From positions 1-64,000 of IMG/VR virus record IMGVR_UViG_3300047566_000267: a stretch of DNA of 64,000 nucleotides; one strand, given 5' to 3'. Made by a program: the position numbers and the translations under genes. Positions 18,897 to 29,295 of this stretch are shown piece by piece (within the stretch, counting starts at the first letter, position 1; the number at the start of each line of letters is the position of its first letter). The notes under the pieces were generated by a model that searched no databases, had not been told where the DNA came from, and worked only from the letters and a program-made list of their open reading frames with translations. This DNA is from a virus.

Positions 18897-21208
18897 GTAT
18901 TTCGTATAAAAACATACCTACAAGAGAAGCAGATGGCACTTGGACTTATACACAATTTGAGTCCAAGGAAAAATTTAAAGACTTTGTTAAACAACTGTTT
19001 AAAAAGCCGGGTAAGTATTCTTTTGATGAAACAAGTTATGAGTTTAATAGGCAGGCAAAAACTTTCTTGGCCAAAGGTATGTTCTGCGAGGCTCCAAGAA
19101 TGTCCAGGGACTACATAGAGTATTGGGATACTGAAAGGGAGAAGTGTAGGAAAGGGGTTATTATAAAAGGTAAGAAAGGACAGATATGGTATCTACCTAG
19201 ATTTTATTACCACTGGCTTAATTTCCTGCAGATATATAATACAGTACACACAAAATTTGAGTTCCCTGGAATAAGAGATGTACAGTATCATATGGCTTTG
19301 TATGAGATACTTGCAGAGCTACATGGAAAGAATATTGCAATAGTTAAAAAGAGGCAAATGGCCTCTTCTTATTTTCATATAGCCAAGTTATACAACAAGT
19401 ATATTTTTGAGGAAGGGTATGTGTCTAAGCTTGGGGCTTCTGACAAGAAGTACATAGATGCTACCAATGGTTGTTGGAAGTTTCTTACCCAGTACCACAA
19501 CTTTACAAATAAGAATACTGCTTGGGCCTGTGGTAATTTTCCTGATAAAGTATTTTCTTGGCAGCAGAAAGTGGAGACCAAAACACCAGATGGTAGAAAA
19601 GTAGAGATAGGTACTATGGCTACTATTACCGGTATATCTTTTGACAAAGACCCTGTATCTGGTGTAGGGGGTGCCTGTAATGAAATGTTTTATGAGGAAG
19701 GAGGTGTGGCACCCACGGCTGATATAACCTATGGGTACATGAAGGCAGCTATGATGCAAGGTACAACAGTTACCGGTATATTTACTATTGCTGGTTCTGT
19801 AGGTGATCTTTCTCAGTGTGAACCACTTCGGGAGTTTGTAATGAATCCTGAGGCAAATGATTTTTATGCTGTTGATACTGACTTGATAGACGAGAATGGT
19901 ACTCCCGGCCGGACAGCCTTGTTTATACCTGAGCAGTGGAGTCTTACCGGTGAGGGGGAATTAAATTTTACTGATCAGTTTGGTAACTCTGATGTAGAAG
20001 GGGCTCTTAAGTATCTTGATGAGGAATTTGAAAGACTCCGGACAAAGCTTTCACCTGAGAAGTATCAACTGCAAATATCACAAAAGCCCAGGAACTTAAA
20101 AGAAGCATTTGCTATAAGGAGTGTTTCTATTTTCCCGGTACAGCATACTGCCAGTCAGGTTAGGCGTATTGAAGATAATGAGTATGCCATAGAGCATGTA
20201 GATCTTATTAGAAATACCCGTAATGAAATAGAAGTTGTTACTTCTGACCGGCAGCCAATTAAGGAATTTCCCCTCCCTATGACTACACCTGATAAAAGAG
20301 GTGTTATCTGTATACATGAGAGACCAATTAAAGGAGCAGGTGCTGGAAGTTATCTTGCAACTATTGACCCGGTGGAAGTAGGTAAAAGTACTACATCTCC
20401 TTCTCTGGCATCCATAGTTGTCTATAAGATGGATATAGAAGTAGTCAATGAAGAAGTATTCAGAAGAGAAGTACCAAAAGGAAAAGAGGGAGTAGAAGTA
20501 GAATGGGGACCTATCAAGTCAAAAAAGCCGGAAGTAAAAACAGATGTAAAAGTTACTTCACATATAGAGGGTGGAAAGATAGTAGCATTCTGGTGTGGCA
20601 GGTATGATGATCCTAATGAAACTAATGAGCAGCTGTCAAGATTGGTGGAATACTACAATGCCCGAACTCTTTGTGAAAATAACAAACCCGGTTTTATAAA
20701 CTACATGATTTCCAAGAAACGGCAGAAGTATCTGGTCTTTAAAGACGAGATGTTGTTTGACAAGGAACTTGGAGTAATGCAAAATGCCCACCAGAAATAT
20801 GGTGTAACTATGACTCCCAGGTTACAAAAAATTATTTTGGAGTATGCAGTCAACTCTTTATCTGAAGTACTGTATGAGGAGAAAGATCAAGATGGAAATG
20901 TTACAAAAATACATTATGGAGTAGAACGTATTACAGATATTATGCTTCTTAAAGAAATGCAGCTGTATCAACCTAACCTAAACGTGGATAGGATTATATC
21001 ATATGCTTTGCTGATGGCTTTTGTAAAAATACAGCAGGCTGCCGGCAGAATAAAGAAAGAGGTAAAGAGGACAAATGAGTTACCTATAAATCCAGAAAAA
21101 AGAGTTATATTTAAAGGGGGAGATCGTCAGCTTTTCAAGAATATTGGAAGGCAAAGTAGTGGTGCTATGGTTAAAAATCATAGAAACCCTTTTAGAAATA
21201 TAAAGTAA
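18893..21208 (+). CDS. terL: terminase large subunit
   Basis: A 771-residue protein with TerL hallmarks: an ATPase domain with a Walker A-like VKKRQMASS at about 151-159 (the deviant loop typical of crAss-like TerL) and a hydrophobic Walker B ending in acids, FYEE at about 266-269; then an RNase H-like nuclease domain starting LATIDPVEVG (Asp492) and ending with DRIISYALLM (Asp about 698). It pumps and cuts DNA at the portal. Length is somewhat above the usual 650-700 residues. Portal, scaffold-like and capsid genes follow in the expected order. Confidence 0.88.
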   Translation: MSISYKNIPTREADGTWTYTQFESKEKFKDFVKQLFKKPGKYSFDETSYEFNRQAKTFLAKGMFCEAPRMSRDYIEYWDTEREKCRKGVIIKGKKGQIWYLPRFYYHWLNFLQIYNTVHTKFEFPGIRDVQYHMALYEILAELHGKNIAIVKKRQMASSYFHIAKLYNKYIFEEGYVSKLGASDKKYIDATNGCWKFLTQYHNFTNKNTAWACGNFPDKVFSWQQKVETKTPDGRKVEIGTMATITGISFDKDPVSGVGGACNEMFYEEGGVAPTADITYGYMKAAMMQGTTVTGIFTIAGSVGDLSQCEPLREFVMNPEANDFYAVDTDLIDENGTPGRTALFIPEQWSLTGEGELNFTDQFGNSDVEGALKYLDEEFERLRTKLSPEKYQLQISQKPRNLKEAFAIRSVSIFPVQHTASQVRRIEDNEYAIEHVDLIRNTRNEIEVVTSDRQPIKEFPLPMTTPDKRGVICIHERPIKGAGAGSYLATIDPVEVGKSTTSPSLASIVVYKMDIEVVNEEVFRREVPKGKEGVEVEWGPIKSKKPEVKTDVKVTSHIEGGKIVAFWCGRYDDPNETNEQLSRLVEYYNARTLCENNKPGFINYMISKKRQKYLVFKDEMLFDKELGVMQNAHQKYGVTMTPRLQKIILEYAVNSLSEVLYEEKDQDGNVTKIHYGVERITDIMLLKEMQLYQPNLNVDRIISYALLMAFVKIQQAAGRIKKEVKRTNELPINPEKRVIFKGGDRQLFKNIGRQSSGAMVKNHRNPFRNIK

Positions 21209-21221
21209 TAAAGATATTATT

Positions 21222-23969
21222 ATGGCTATATTAAATGCTATACAGTTAAAAAACGGGGCCAAAGCGGAGCCTTTATATGGTAAGACTCTAGGGGGTATCT
21301 ACCAGCCATACCAAATGCTTCCTATGAAGGAGAAAGACCCCCAGTGGTGTGCACAGGTAATAGATTATATTGAGTGGACTGGTATGAGGCAGTTAAAAAG
21401 AACTGCTAACCGGATGCTCAAGAACTATAAGCTGGCCAATGCCCAAATAGAAAAGAGTGACTATATAGTAGCAGAAAGTGATTATGCAGAAGTAATTGAG
21501 CCACTTATAAAGGAGGATGTATCTGCTTTGGAATTAAAATTTTACCCTATCATTCCAACTATTGTAGATGTTCTTACCAATGAATTCTCAAAGAGGTACT
21601 CTAGGATTACCTTTGAAATGAGGGATGAGAAGAGTGCCAATGAAATGCTGGATGAAAAATACAAGGATGTAGAAGAAGTGCTTTTACAAAAAGCAACTCT
21701 TTTGCAGCAGGCCAAGTTACAGGAAATGGGAGTGCCTCCTGATTCTGACCAGTCCAAACAAATGATGGACCCGGCTACTATCAAAACACTTCCTCAGATA
21801 CAAGATTTCTATTCTAAGGATTACAGATCTATTTATACACAATGGGCTGAGCATCAGATGGCTGTGGATAATGACAGGTTTTCTATGCCGGAGTTGGAGA
21901 GGCAAAATTTCAGAAACTCCCTTATAACTGATCGGGAGTACTGGCACTTTATGATGGGGGATGATGACTACCTGGTAGAGACTTGGAACCCGGCACAGGT
22001 GTTTTACAGAAAATCTCCTAATGTCAGGTATATGTCTGATGCTGCCTGGGTAGGTATGATTACTCTTATGACTGTACCTGAGGTAGTAGATAAGTATGGC
22101 TGGATGATGAGTCAGGAGCAGATGGAAACTTTGAACTCTCTGTATCCGGTAAGAGGAGCTATGTATACCCAAACCGGTATAGGAAATGAAAGTGGTGCCT
22201 TCTATGACCCATCTATGTCCTATGAGTGGAATACTCAAGGGCCAGGTGTAGGGATGAGGCAGTTTATGAGTGCCTACAATGCTCACAAGACCAATGGAGA
22301 TATTGTAAGATGGATACTTGATGAGAGTGAAGATCTCCAAGACACAGACTCAGCTTACCTGGTTAGGGTATCTACTATCTATTGGAAGACTCAAAGGTTA
22401 ATGGGGCACCTGACTAAAATAGATGAAACTGGTAATGTTATTCAGGAAATAGTAGATGAGACATACAAAATAACAGATAAACCTTTATATAACACTCTGG
22501 TATTCAAAGAAAAAACAAAAGTCAATCTTATTTTTGGTGAGCACATAGATTGGTTTTGGATGAATGAAACTTGGGGTGGGTATAAAATAGGTCCAAATAT
22601 TCCTGGCTTTATTGGAATGAATAACCCATCTGGTTTTGCACCTATGTATGTAGGTATGACCGGTGGTGTGCCAGGTAGAATAAAATATCAGTTTAAAGGT
22701 GGTAAAACAGCTTGGGGTTGTAAAATACCGGTAGAAGGCCGGGTGTACAATGACTACAATACCCAGAGCAAAGCACTGGTAGACAGGCTGAAGCCATATC
22801 AGGTAGGTTACAATATGGTGCTTAATCAGATACAGGATATTCAGATTGATGAGCTGGGTACAATTATAGTATTTGACCAAAGGACTCTTCCTAAGAATTC
22901 AATGGGAGAAGACTGGGGGGAAAACAATATTCAGAAAGCTTACCTGGCAGCCAAGAACTTCTCTATGATTCCTATTGATACTTCTATCATCAATACGGAA
23001 ACAGCTATTCAGCATATGCCTTTTACAAAAATAGACATGAGCCAGCATGAAAGGATTATGTCAAAAATTAAACAGGCACAGTGGATTAAAGAGGAAGCTT
23101 TATCATCTATTGGGCTTAACCCACAAAGAATGGGTACTCCTATAGACAAGTCAGAAACTGCTACTGGTATAGAACAGGCTATTGCTGCTTCATATGCTCA
23201 GACAGAGCAGTACTTTATACAACACTCTGATGAGTTGATGCCTAGGGTGCACCAAATGAGAACAGATCTGGCACAATTTTACCAGTCTACCAATCCATCT
23301 ATAAGGCTACAGTACATTACGAAAGATGATGAGAAAGTTCTATTCATGCTTAATGGAGAAGAACTGATGGGCCGAGATATTAATGTTACCTGCCACACAA
23401 GAGTAGGTATGAGAAATATTCTTGAGAATATTAAGCAGATGATGCTTAAGGATAATACAACTGGTACTACCCTCTGGGACAGAATCCGGACTATCAAAGC
23501 TGATGACATGGTAGACTTGGAAAATGGTCTGAAAGCTATGGAGCTTCGTTATGAAAGGGAGCAGGAACAAAAAGCTCAGCAGGAACAAGAAACACAGCAG
23601 GCAGCACAACAGCATGAGATGGAACTTCTCAGAATGGAGCAACAGTTTAAAGCAGAAGAGGCTCAAAAGGACAGGGAAGCACATATTGAAGAAGCTGAGA
23701 TAAGGGGAGCCGGCTACTCTGGGGCAGTTGACATTAATAAAAACCAACAAGATGACTACATAGATAATTTGAAAATAATACAGGGCCAAAAGGAACATAC
23801 TGATAAAATGAATCTGGAACGGGATAAGCATTTAGTGTCTACTCGGTTAAAAGAGACTGATCAGCAGATACAAAGACAAAAAATAGCAGAAGAAGCAAAA
23901 AGAACAAATGCACAGGTGCAAGTAGCTAAAATCTCTCATAAGATTAAAGAGAAAAGCAAAAAAAGCTAA
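21222..23969 (+). CDS. portal protein, 915 aa
   Basis: Placed directly after TerL, with the size (915 residues) and organisation of a crAss-like portal: an N-terminal mixed domain, a central clip/stem region (with VGYNMVLNQIQDIQIDELGT) and a long helical/coiled-coil C-terminus rich in Gln and Glu (about 770-915) that resembles a barrel/crown extension. Twelve copies would form the DNA channel at the capsid vertex and dock TerL. Identification rests on position, length and general pattern. No competing candidate is nearby. Confidence 0.8.
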   Translation: MAILNAIQLKNGAKAEPLYGKTLGGIYQPYQMLPMKEKDPQWCAQVIDYIEWTGMRQLKRTANRMLKNYKLANAQIEKSDYIVAESDYAEVIEPLIKEDVSALELKFYPIIPTIVDVLTNEFSKRYSRITFEMRDEKSANEMLDEKYKDVEEVLLQKATLLQQAKLQEMGVPPDSDQSKQMMDPATIKTLPQIQDFYSKDYRSIYTQWAEHQMAVDNDRFSMPELERQNFRNSLITDREYWHFMMGDDDYLVETWNPAQVFYRKSPNVRYMSDAAWVGMITLMTVPEVVDKYGWMMSQEQMETLNSLYPVRGAMYTQTGIGNESGAFYDPSMSYEWNTQGPGVGMRQFMSAYNAHKTNGDIVRWILDESEDLQDTDSAYLVRVSTIYWKTQRLMGHLTKIDETGNVIQEIVDETYKITDKPLYNTLVFKEKTKVNLIFGEHIDWFWMNETWGGYKIGPNIPGFIGMNNPSGFAPMYVGMTGGVPGRIKYQFKGGKTAWGCKIPVEGRVYNDYNTQSKALVDRLKPYQVGYNMVLNQIQDIQIDELGTIIVFDQRTLPKNSMGEDWGENNIQKAYLAAKNFSMIPIDTSIINTETAIQHMPFTKIDMSQHERIMSKIKQAQWIKEEALSSIGLNPQRMGTPIDKSETATGIEQAIAASYAQTEQYFIQHSDELMPRVHQMRTDLAQFYQSTNPSIRLQYITKDDEKVLFMLNGEELMGRDINVTCHTRVGMRNILENIKQMMLKDNTTGTTLWDRIRTIKADDMVDLENGLKAMELRYEREQEQKAQQEQETQQAAQQHEMELLRMEQQFKAEEAQKDREAHIEEAEIRGAGYSGAVDINKNQQDDYIDNLKIIQGQKEHTDKMNLERDKHLVSTRLKETDQQIQRQKIAEEAKRTNAQVQVAKISHKIKEKSKKS

Positions 23970-24049
23970 GAGTGCATTTTTCTAAACATAGAATGTTTTT
24001 CTTTTGAAAATATTGTGTAGTTTATTATTGAACCAACAAATAAATATAA

Positions 24050-25339
24050 ATGGAGACAACAGTAACCACTGAGGTTGTAGACCTTGACAAACTGTTTCCA
24101 GGAATAGATGCTGAAGATGTACTTACATCAAAAGTACCTAACATATTAAGTAATGATAATGATATATCATTCCTTGATAAAAAACCTGGGGCAGAAAAAA
24201 TAGAAGACCCAAAGCCGGGAGGTAAGGAGAATCAAACAGACCCATTGGAAGACCCTGCAAAACCAGGAGGACCAGTGGTAGATCAGAAAGAAGCAGATAA
24301 AATCTTGAACTCTATAGGGAAAGATGAATCTGAAGAAGAGGGTGAATACAGTGCCGGGGATGAAGGAAAAGGAAGACCAAAATCAGATAAGAGTGCATTA
24401 GCTTCTTATTTGAAAGAAAAAATAGAAGCAGGTGAGTTTGCTGCTTTTGAAGATTGGGATGAAAAGAAACAGTCTCTTGATGACTACCTTTTAAAACAAT
24501 CTGAAAAAAGTTTACATCAGATGCTTGATGCAAACTGGGAATCCAAGGAGAGGGATCTTCTTGAACGTACCCCACAGGAGTTCTTTGAATCATTACCAGA
24601 AGAGTTGCAGTATGCAGCCAGGTATGTAATGGAAGGTGGACAAGATATGAAAAGCTTATTTGCAGCTCTTGCAAGAGTAGAGCAGGTAAGAGAACTTGAT
24701 CCTGAAAGTGAAGATGGACAAGTTATTATAGCTAGAAACTATCTTCAGGCCACTAACTTTGGTACACCTGATGAAATTGAAGATGAGATAGCTAACTGGA
24801 AAGAAAGTAATAGGCTGGAGAAAAAAGCCAAAGACTTTAAACCAAAGCTGGATCAGATGCAGAAACAACAGGTTGAATACCAGCTTGCACAACAAGCAGA
24901 TTTTAGCCGGCAGCAAAGGGAAGCAGCACAAATGTATGTTGCTAATGTTGGCCAGGCTCTGCAGAAAGGTGAGCTTAATGGTATTAAACTTGACCGGAAA
25001 ACACAGGCTATGTTGTATGAGGGTTTGACCAATGTGGCATATCCTAGTGCATCAGGTAAAGCAACCAATCTTCTTGGGCATCTGCTGGATAAAATCCAGT
25101 ATGTAGAACCAGACTTTGAACTGTTGGCAGAGGTCACTTACTTACTTGCAGATCCGGAAGGATTTAAAAATAATGTAAGGCAACAAGGTAAAAATACTGC
25201 CACTACAGAAATAGTGAAAAAGTTAAAAACAGAACAACAGCTGGCAACAGGTTCTTCTTTTACTCCTGGAGATGATGATGAACCTAGTAAACCAGCAAAA
25301 AGAAAATTGACAAAACCAAGGAATCTTTTTGAACGATAA
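24050..25339 (+). CDS. capsid scaffolding-like protein, 429 aa
   Basis: Located between portal and capsid, the usual place for scaffold or a scaffold/protease. The N-terminal 120 residues are acidic and Gly/Pro rich (DPKPGGKENQTDPLEDPAKP); the rest is helical with Gln-rich coiled-coil stretches (DQMQKQQVEYQLAQQADFSR). The C-terminus is basic (KPAKRKLTKPRN), a typical scaffold feature that contacts the capsid protein. No protease motif is seen. Assigned by context and composition. Confidence 0.65.
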   Translation: METTVTTEVVDLDKLFPGIDAEDVLTSKVPNILSNDNDISFLDKKPGAEKIEDPKPGGKENQTDPLEDPAKPGGPVVDQKEADKILNSIGKDESEEEGEYSAGDEGKGRPKSDKSALASYLKEKIEAGEFAAFEDWDEKKQSLDDYLLKQSEKSLHQMLDANWESKERDLLERTPQEFFESLPEELQYAARYVMEGGQDMKSLFAALARVEQVRELDPESEDGQVIIARNYLQATNFGTPDEIEDEIANWKESNRLEKKAKDFKPKLDQMQKQQVEYQLAQQADFSRQQREAAQMYVANVGQALQKGELNGIKLDRKTQAMLYEGLTNVAYPSASGKATNLLGHLLDKIQYVEPDFELLAEVTYLLADPEGFKNNVRQQGKNTATTEIVKKLKTEQQLATGSSFTPGDDDEPSKPAKRKLTKPRNLFER

Positions 25340-25374
25340 TAAAATTTGTAAACAATAAAAATTAAATAAATAAA

Positions 25375-26997
25375 ATGGCTACTCCAATTTTAAACAACGG
25401 TATTGCACTTCGTGATAACGTGTATGAGGTAGGGTCAAATTACGACTCTTATCACCTGTACAATATGATGAAAGATGCAAAACCTACAGACTTAGGTCCT
25501 ATTGAGTTTTGGGCAAATACTCAAATTGCACAAATGCCCCTGTATGCATTTTCTAATTTTGGTAAAGGTAATACCATAGATGTGGATGACCCAAGGGGCC
25601 GTTACACATGGCAGACACCGGTTGCTAATGATCTTCCTCAAATCACAAGGGACATTGACCCTACAGATACCAAAAAAGGTCTGGCAGAAAGGTCTTTCCG
25701 TATTGTGCTTAACCGTAGGGAGTATGGTCATACAGCAGTTCTTACTTTTGATAAATACCGTGGTCTGGAGTTCCGTGTAACTGAAGATCCTATTGTGTCA
25801 ATGGGTAACAACGAATTTGTTTACACATGTAAACTGATCAACAACAACTCTTCTGCTTACCTGGACAATAAATATCTTACACCTGGTACCAAGGTATTCC
25901 GTGTTACTTCAGGCCGTGGTGAATATGGTGAAAGGTGGGATGATGTAGTAAGCCGGGCTGGTTACAGGGAGTTCTATAACATCCTTGGTAATGCAGAGGC
26001 CAATGCTTCTTATCACATCAGCCGTAAGGCAGATTGTATGATGAGGAATGGTCAGAATACAGGTGGTATTCCTGTAACTGAGATCTGGAAGATCAATGAT
26101 CCTTCTCTTCGTGCTGATCCTTCACTCCGTAGTCTGGAAGACATTTCTACTCGTCTGGGACAGGTAGGTATGCTGAAAGCAATGAAAGAAGGACAAATTA
26201 GCAAGGCATTTATCACAGAGATTGAACGTCAGGCAATTAAGAAAGTAACCGGTGACCTGGAAACTTACCTGATGTGGGGTAAAGGTGGTCGTGTTCAGCA
26301 GGATGGTCCAGATGATCTGAGGTTTTCTACAGGTCTGTGGGTACAGTCTGACAACGGTTATAAGAAAGTGTACAACATTGGTACTTTTACTACCGACATG
26401 TTCAACTCAGAAATTTACAACTACTATGTAGGTAAAGTAAACTTTGAGGGCCCTGATCCTAAACGTAAATTGATTGTTCAGACTGGTCTGGCAGGTATGC
26501 AGCAGATGAACAATGCCATCAAACAGCTGGCTATTAACTCCGGCCTGGTTACCAATGCACATGAACTGGGTGCTATTAAGGGCGAAGCTCTTGACCTGGA
26601 CTTTGGTTATGCTTACACAAGCTACACTATTCCATTCTTGGCTAACCTGAAATTTGTCATCAACCCGGCATTTGACAATGTTGAAGCTAATGAAATTGAA
26701 AACCCAATTATCAATGGTTTCCGTCTGTCATCTTACTCTTACATCATATTTGATGTAACTGACCGTGGTACAGACAACATCAAAATGCTCCGTGATAAGT
26801 ATGATCATGAGTTCCATTGGTTGTACCAGAATGGTACTGCTGACTACATGGGTCGTGATAAAGGCTTCCAGTCTTCTGCTGATTTTAACGGGTATAAGGT
26901 GAAAATGTTCCAGAAACAAGGTGCACTTGTGGTAATGGACCCCACCAGGTTGCTCAAAATTGTGGCTAAAAACCCAATCACAGGATACAGCCTTTGA
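25375..26997 (+). CDS. major capsid protein, 540 aa
   Basis: 540 residues in the position after portal and scaffold. The sequence has mixed alpha/beta HK97-like character (PQITRDIDPTDTKKGLAERS; later LMWGKGGRVQQDG). Codon use differs from the neighbours: CGT for Arg and GGT for Gly are preferred, as expected for the most abundant virion protein. It starts with ATG after an AT-rich leader (AATAAATAAAATGG). A homing endonuclease gene is inserted immediately after it. Confidence 0.8.
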   Translation: MATPILNNGIALRDNVYEVGSNYDSYHLYNMMKDAKPTDLGPIEFWANTQIAQMPLYAFSNFGKGNTIDVDDPRGRYTWQTPVANDLPQITRDIDPTDTKKGLAERSFRIVLNRREYGHTAVLTFDKYRGLEFRVTEDPIVSMGNNEFVYTCKLINNNSSAYLDNKYLTPGTKVFRVTSGRGEYGERWDDVVSRAGYREFYNILGNAEANASYHISRKADCMMRNGQNTGGIPVTEIWKINDPSLRADPSLRSLEDISTRLGQVGMLKAMKEGQISKAFITEIERQAIKKVTGDLETYLMWGKGGRVQQDGPDDLRFSTGLWVQSDNGYKKVYNIGTFTTDMFNSEIYNYYVGKVNFEGPDPKRKLIVQTGLAGMQQMNNAIKQLAINSGLVTNAHELGAIKGEALDLDFGYAYTSYTIPFLANLKFVINPAFDNVEANEIENPIINGFRLSSYSYIIFDVTDRGTDNIKMLRDKYDHEFHWLYQNGTADYMGRDKGFQSSADFNGYKVKMFQKQGALVVMDPTRLLKIVAKNPITGYSL

Positions 26998-27007
26998 TTT
27001 AATTATT

Positions 27008-27039
27008 TTTGGATTTTTCGATACAATTTTATATCTTTG
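27008..27039 (+). promoter_or_regulatory. promoter of the LAGLIDADG gene
   Basis: TTTG (27008-27011), 20 bases, TATCTTTG (27032-27039): an exact Bacteroidetes consensus promoter 36 bases before the endonuclease ATG, in the gap after the capsid gene. Confidence 0.75.
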
Positions 27040-27075
27040 TGGTGTACTTTTAAAAGAGTACACCACATTGTTTTT

Positions 27076-28071
27076 ATGGGATTATATAAAAAATCACAAG
27101 AAAGGTTTGAGGCAATTCTTCGATTTTATAAGGAAGGTAAAACTATGACTGAGATTGAACAACTTACTCAGACTCATAGAACTACTATTAGGAGACAACT
27201 TATTGTTTCAGGTATAGATGTAGATAAAGAATCTGAGGAAAAATATAAAGAGAAGTTAGAACAGGTAGTAAAGTTATATGAAGAAGGCAAATCACAAACC
27301 CATATAGAACAAACTTTACATCTTACAAGAAAAACTATTAGAGAGCTGCTTAAAAGTAAAGGTATAAAATACAAGACTAAATCAGAGCAATGTCTTATTA
27401 GATGGGGCAATAGTGATCTTAGAGAAGATGCATTTGAAACTATTACACCTGAATCTGCTTATTGGTTAGGTATGCTTTATACAGATGGTAGTGTATCTGG
27501 AGATGATAGAAATGGTTATACTACCGAACTCCTTTTACAGAGAGGAGATAGAAAGCATATAGAGAAGTTTAGGGATTTTATGAGAACTACAGCCAAGATT
27601 GAGGATATAAAACCAGCAGGTAGGTTAGCTTCCAGGATTAGAATAGGTTCTCAAAAAGTGCACCAATCTTTAAAGAATTTGGGATTTACAAATCAAAAAA
27701 GTTATGATGCTGCACCACATGAAAGTGTGCAAAACAATAGAGACTTTTGGAGAGGGTGTGTTGATGGAGATGGTGGTGTCTACTTACCATATATTACTAA
27801 GAAAAATGAAAAGACACCTATACAACTTTCTTTATGTGGTACATTAGATACTATATGTAGTTTTATTTGGTTTTGTAAGAGTAATTTAACTTTAAAAAAC
27901 AAAAAGTATCCTACCGAAAGAAAAAAACTTGGTTATGATAATATTTTATATTCAATATCCTATTATGGGCAGGAGGCTATTCAAATAGCAGATTTCCTCT
28001 ACAAAGACTCTACTACTTACCTGGACAGAAAATATAATGCCTACCTAGAGATATTAAAGTCAGAAGAGTAA
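27076..28071 (+). CDS. LAGLIDADG homing endonuclease, free-standing
   Basis: 331 residues starting at the Met at 27076, downstream of the consensus promoter; an earlier in-frame Met at 27037 overlaps the promoter. Two helix-turn-helix repeats come first (FYKEGKTMTEIEQL..., LYEEGKSQTHIEQTL...), followed by two LAGLIDADG-type motifs, AYWLGMLYTDGSV (about 128-140) and FWRGCVDGDGGV (about 223-235), with acidic Asp residues in place. It should cut a long specific DNA site, probably in an allele lacking this insertion at the capsid/next-gene junction. It is free-standing, not within an intron or intein, and has its own promoters on both sides. Confidence 0.8.
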   Translation: MGLYKKSQERFEAILRFYKEGKTMTEIEQLTQTHRTTIRRQLIVSGIDVDKESEEKYKEKLEQVVKLYEEGKSQTHIEQTLHLTRKTIRELLKSKGIKYKTKSEQCLIRWGNSDLREDAFETITPESAYWLGMLYTDGSVSGDDRNGYTTELLLQRGDRKHIEKFRDFMRTTAKIEDIKPAGRLASRIRIGSQKVHQSLKNLGFTNQKSYDAAPHESVQNNRDFWRGCVDGDGGVYLPYITKKNEKTPIQLSLCGTLDTICSFIWFCKSNLTLKNKKYPTERKKLGYDNILYSISYYGQEAIQIADFLYKDSTTYLDRKYNAYLEILKSEE

Positions 28072-28089
28072 AAAACTACACCTTTTTTG

Positions 28090-28119
28090 TTTGTAATATT
28101 TTGTAATTACATAACTTTG
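28090..28119 (+). promoter_or_regulatory. promoter of the 355-aa gene
   Basis: TTTG (28090-28093), 18 bases, TAACTTTG (28112-28119), 36 bases before the ATG at 28155. It may restore expression of the head genes separated from upstream by the endonuclease insertion. Confidence 0.65.
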
Positions 28120-28154
28120 TCGTAGATTTAAATTGAACCAACAATAATTATAAA

Positions 28155-29222
28155 ATGAGTGTTAAAACAGAAACAAGGGTTAGTATAAAACCTTTTATTA
28201 ATGGTGACCCCAACGGTGGGTATGAAAAGTATGACATGGTGCTTGCAGATGGTGCACAGCACAAGGAATTACTTGGCTTGATAGAACGTAATGGTATTAA
28301 GTGTTACCTTACCGGGCTTAATGAATTGGCACCTGAAGTGCAAAACATTAAGGATATTGAAAAGAAAGAAGCTGTTATCCGGGATATCAGAAAAACTGTA
28401 GTATTCCTTGAGAACTCTTTGGCAGGTAACTATGCCCTTACAGAGAAGGACATTGATGAATATGATGAGAAAGGCAAACCTACTGGCAAGTTGTCTCCTC
28501 TTTTTTGGGGCAAAGTGACAATGTTTATTTCTCAGGGCCCGGATAAATTTGATGACAGCAAAAACAGGATACCTACTTACTGGGATAGTGTAGAGGTAAA
28601 ATGTTCTAATAATCCAGTATACCTGGATCATAAGAACCCTCATGATCTTATTTTGATAAGAGCAATACAGGCAGGTGGGTTTGAAATTGTGGCTCCTTCT
28701 CTGGAAGCAGCTAAAACAGCTATCCACCCACCTAAGTTTTACCTGGACAAAGAAGAAGAAACAGCAGTCATCAAAACTGAGTTAAAGAAACTCCGTAACC
28801 AGGCTGGTGCAGAACTTCAGAAGATGTATGAAAAAGATTCTGTGAAGTTGTTCTATGTAACAAAACTGTGTGCTGCAAATTCACTCAGCTACAGGAAATC
28901 AACTTCCGGGGATATCATGTATGATGACTGTGATAAGTACATCAATGGTGAAACAGTGGACAAGAACAAAAAACTTACAGCAGAGAAGTTTATTGATCTG
29001 TGTAAACAGCCACTGGCAGAACTCCGAGTACAGGCAATTGTGAAAGATGCTACTGAAATGCATCTGTTGACATATAAAGCAGACGGGAATTTGTATTACA
29101 TGAAGACTGGCACCCCAATGGGCAAAGGAATCAATGATGTAATTGTGTTCCTGAAAAACCCTCTGAACAATGACATCTTAACTGCTGTTAGTGATGAGGT
29201 AGAAGAAGAATGGATAAAGTAA
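28155..29222 (+). CDS. conserved virion structural protein, 355 aa
   Basis: A 355-residue soluble protein, predicted alpha/beta, starting SVKTETRVSIKPFINGDPNG and ending SDEVEEEWIK. It lies second after the capsid gene, where crAss-like phages keep conserved head proteins, but I cannot match it to a known fold from the sequence alone. The codon bias is intermediate between the capsid gene and surrounding genes. Virion role inferred from position. Confidence 0.55.
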   Translation: MSVKTETRVSIKPFINGDPNGGYEKYDMVLADGAQHKELLGLIERNGIKCYLTGLNELAPEVQNIKDIEKKEAVIRDIRKTVVFLENSLAGNYALTEKDIDEYDEKGKPTGKLSPLFWGKVTMFISQGPDKFDDSKNRIPTYWDSVEVKCSNNPVYLDHKNPHDLILIRAIQAGGFEIVAPSLEAAKTAIHPPKFYLDKEEETAVIKTELKKLRNQAGAELQKMYEKDSVKLFYVTKLCAANSLSYRKSTSGDIMYDDCDKYINGETVDKNKKLTAEKFIDLCKQPLAELRVQAIVKDATEMHLLTYKADGNLYYMKTGTPMGKGINDVIVFLKNPLNNDILTAVSDEVEEEWIK

Positions 29223-29241
29223 CCAATTAAATCTACATAAA

Positions 29242-29295
29242 ATGGCCAAGTCAAAAAAACCAAGTAAGCCAAAGATGCCGAAAGGAAAATGCTAA
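29242..29295 (+). CDS. tiny basic peptide, 17 aa
   Basis: ATG to TAA encodes MAKSKKPSKPKMPKGKC, a Lys/Pro repeat peptide with a C-terminal Cys, in a gap after the 355-aa gene and just before a terminator. The AT-rich leader (CATAAAATGG) resembles that of the capsid gene (AAATAAAATGG). It could bind nucleic acid or a virion surface; function unknown. Shortness limits confidence. Confidence 0.45.
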   Translation: MAKSKKPSKPKMPKGKC

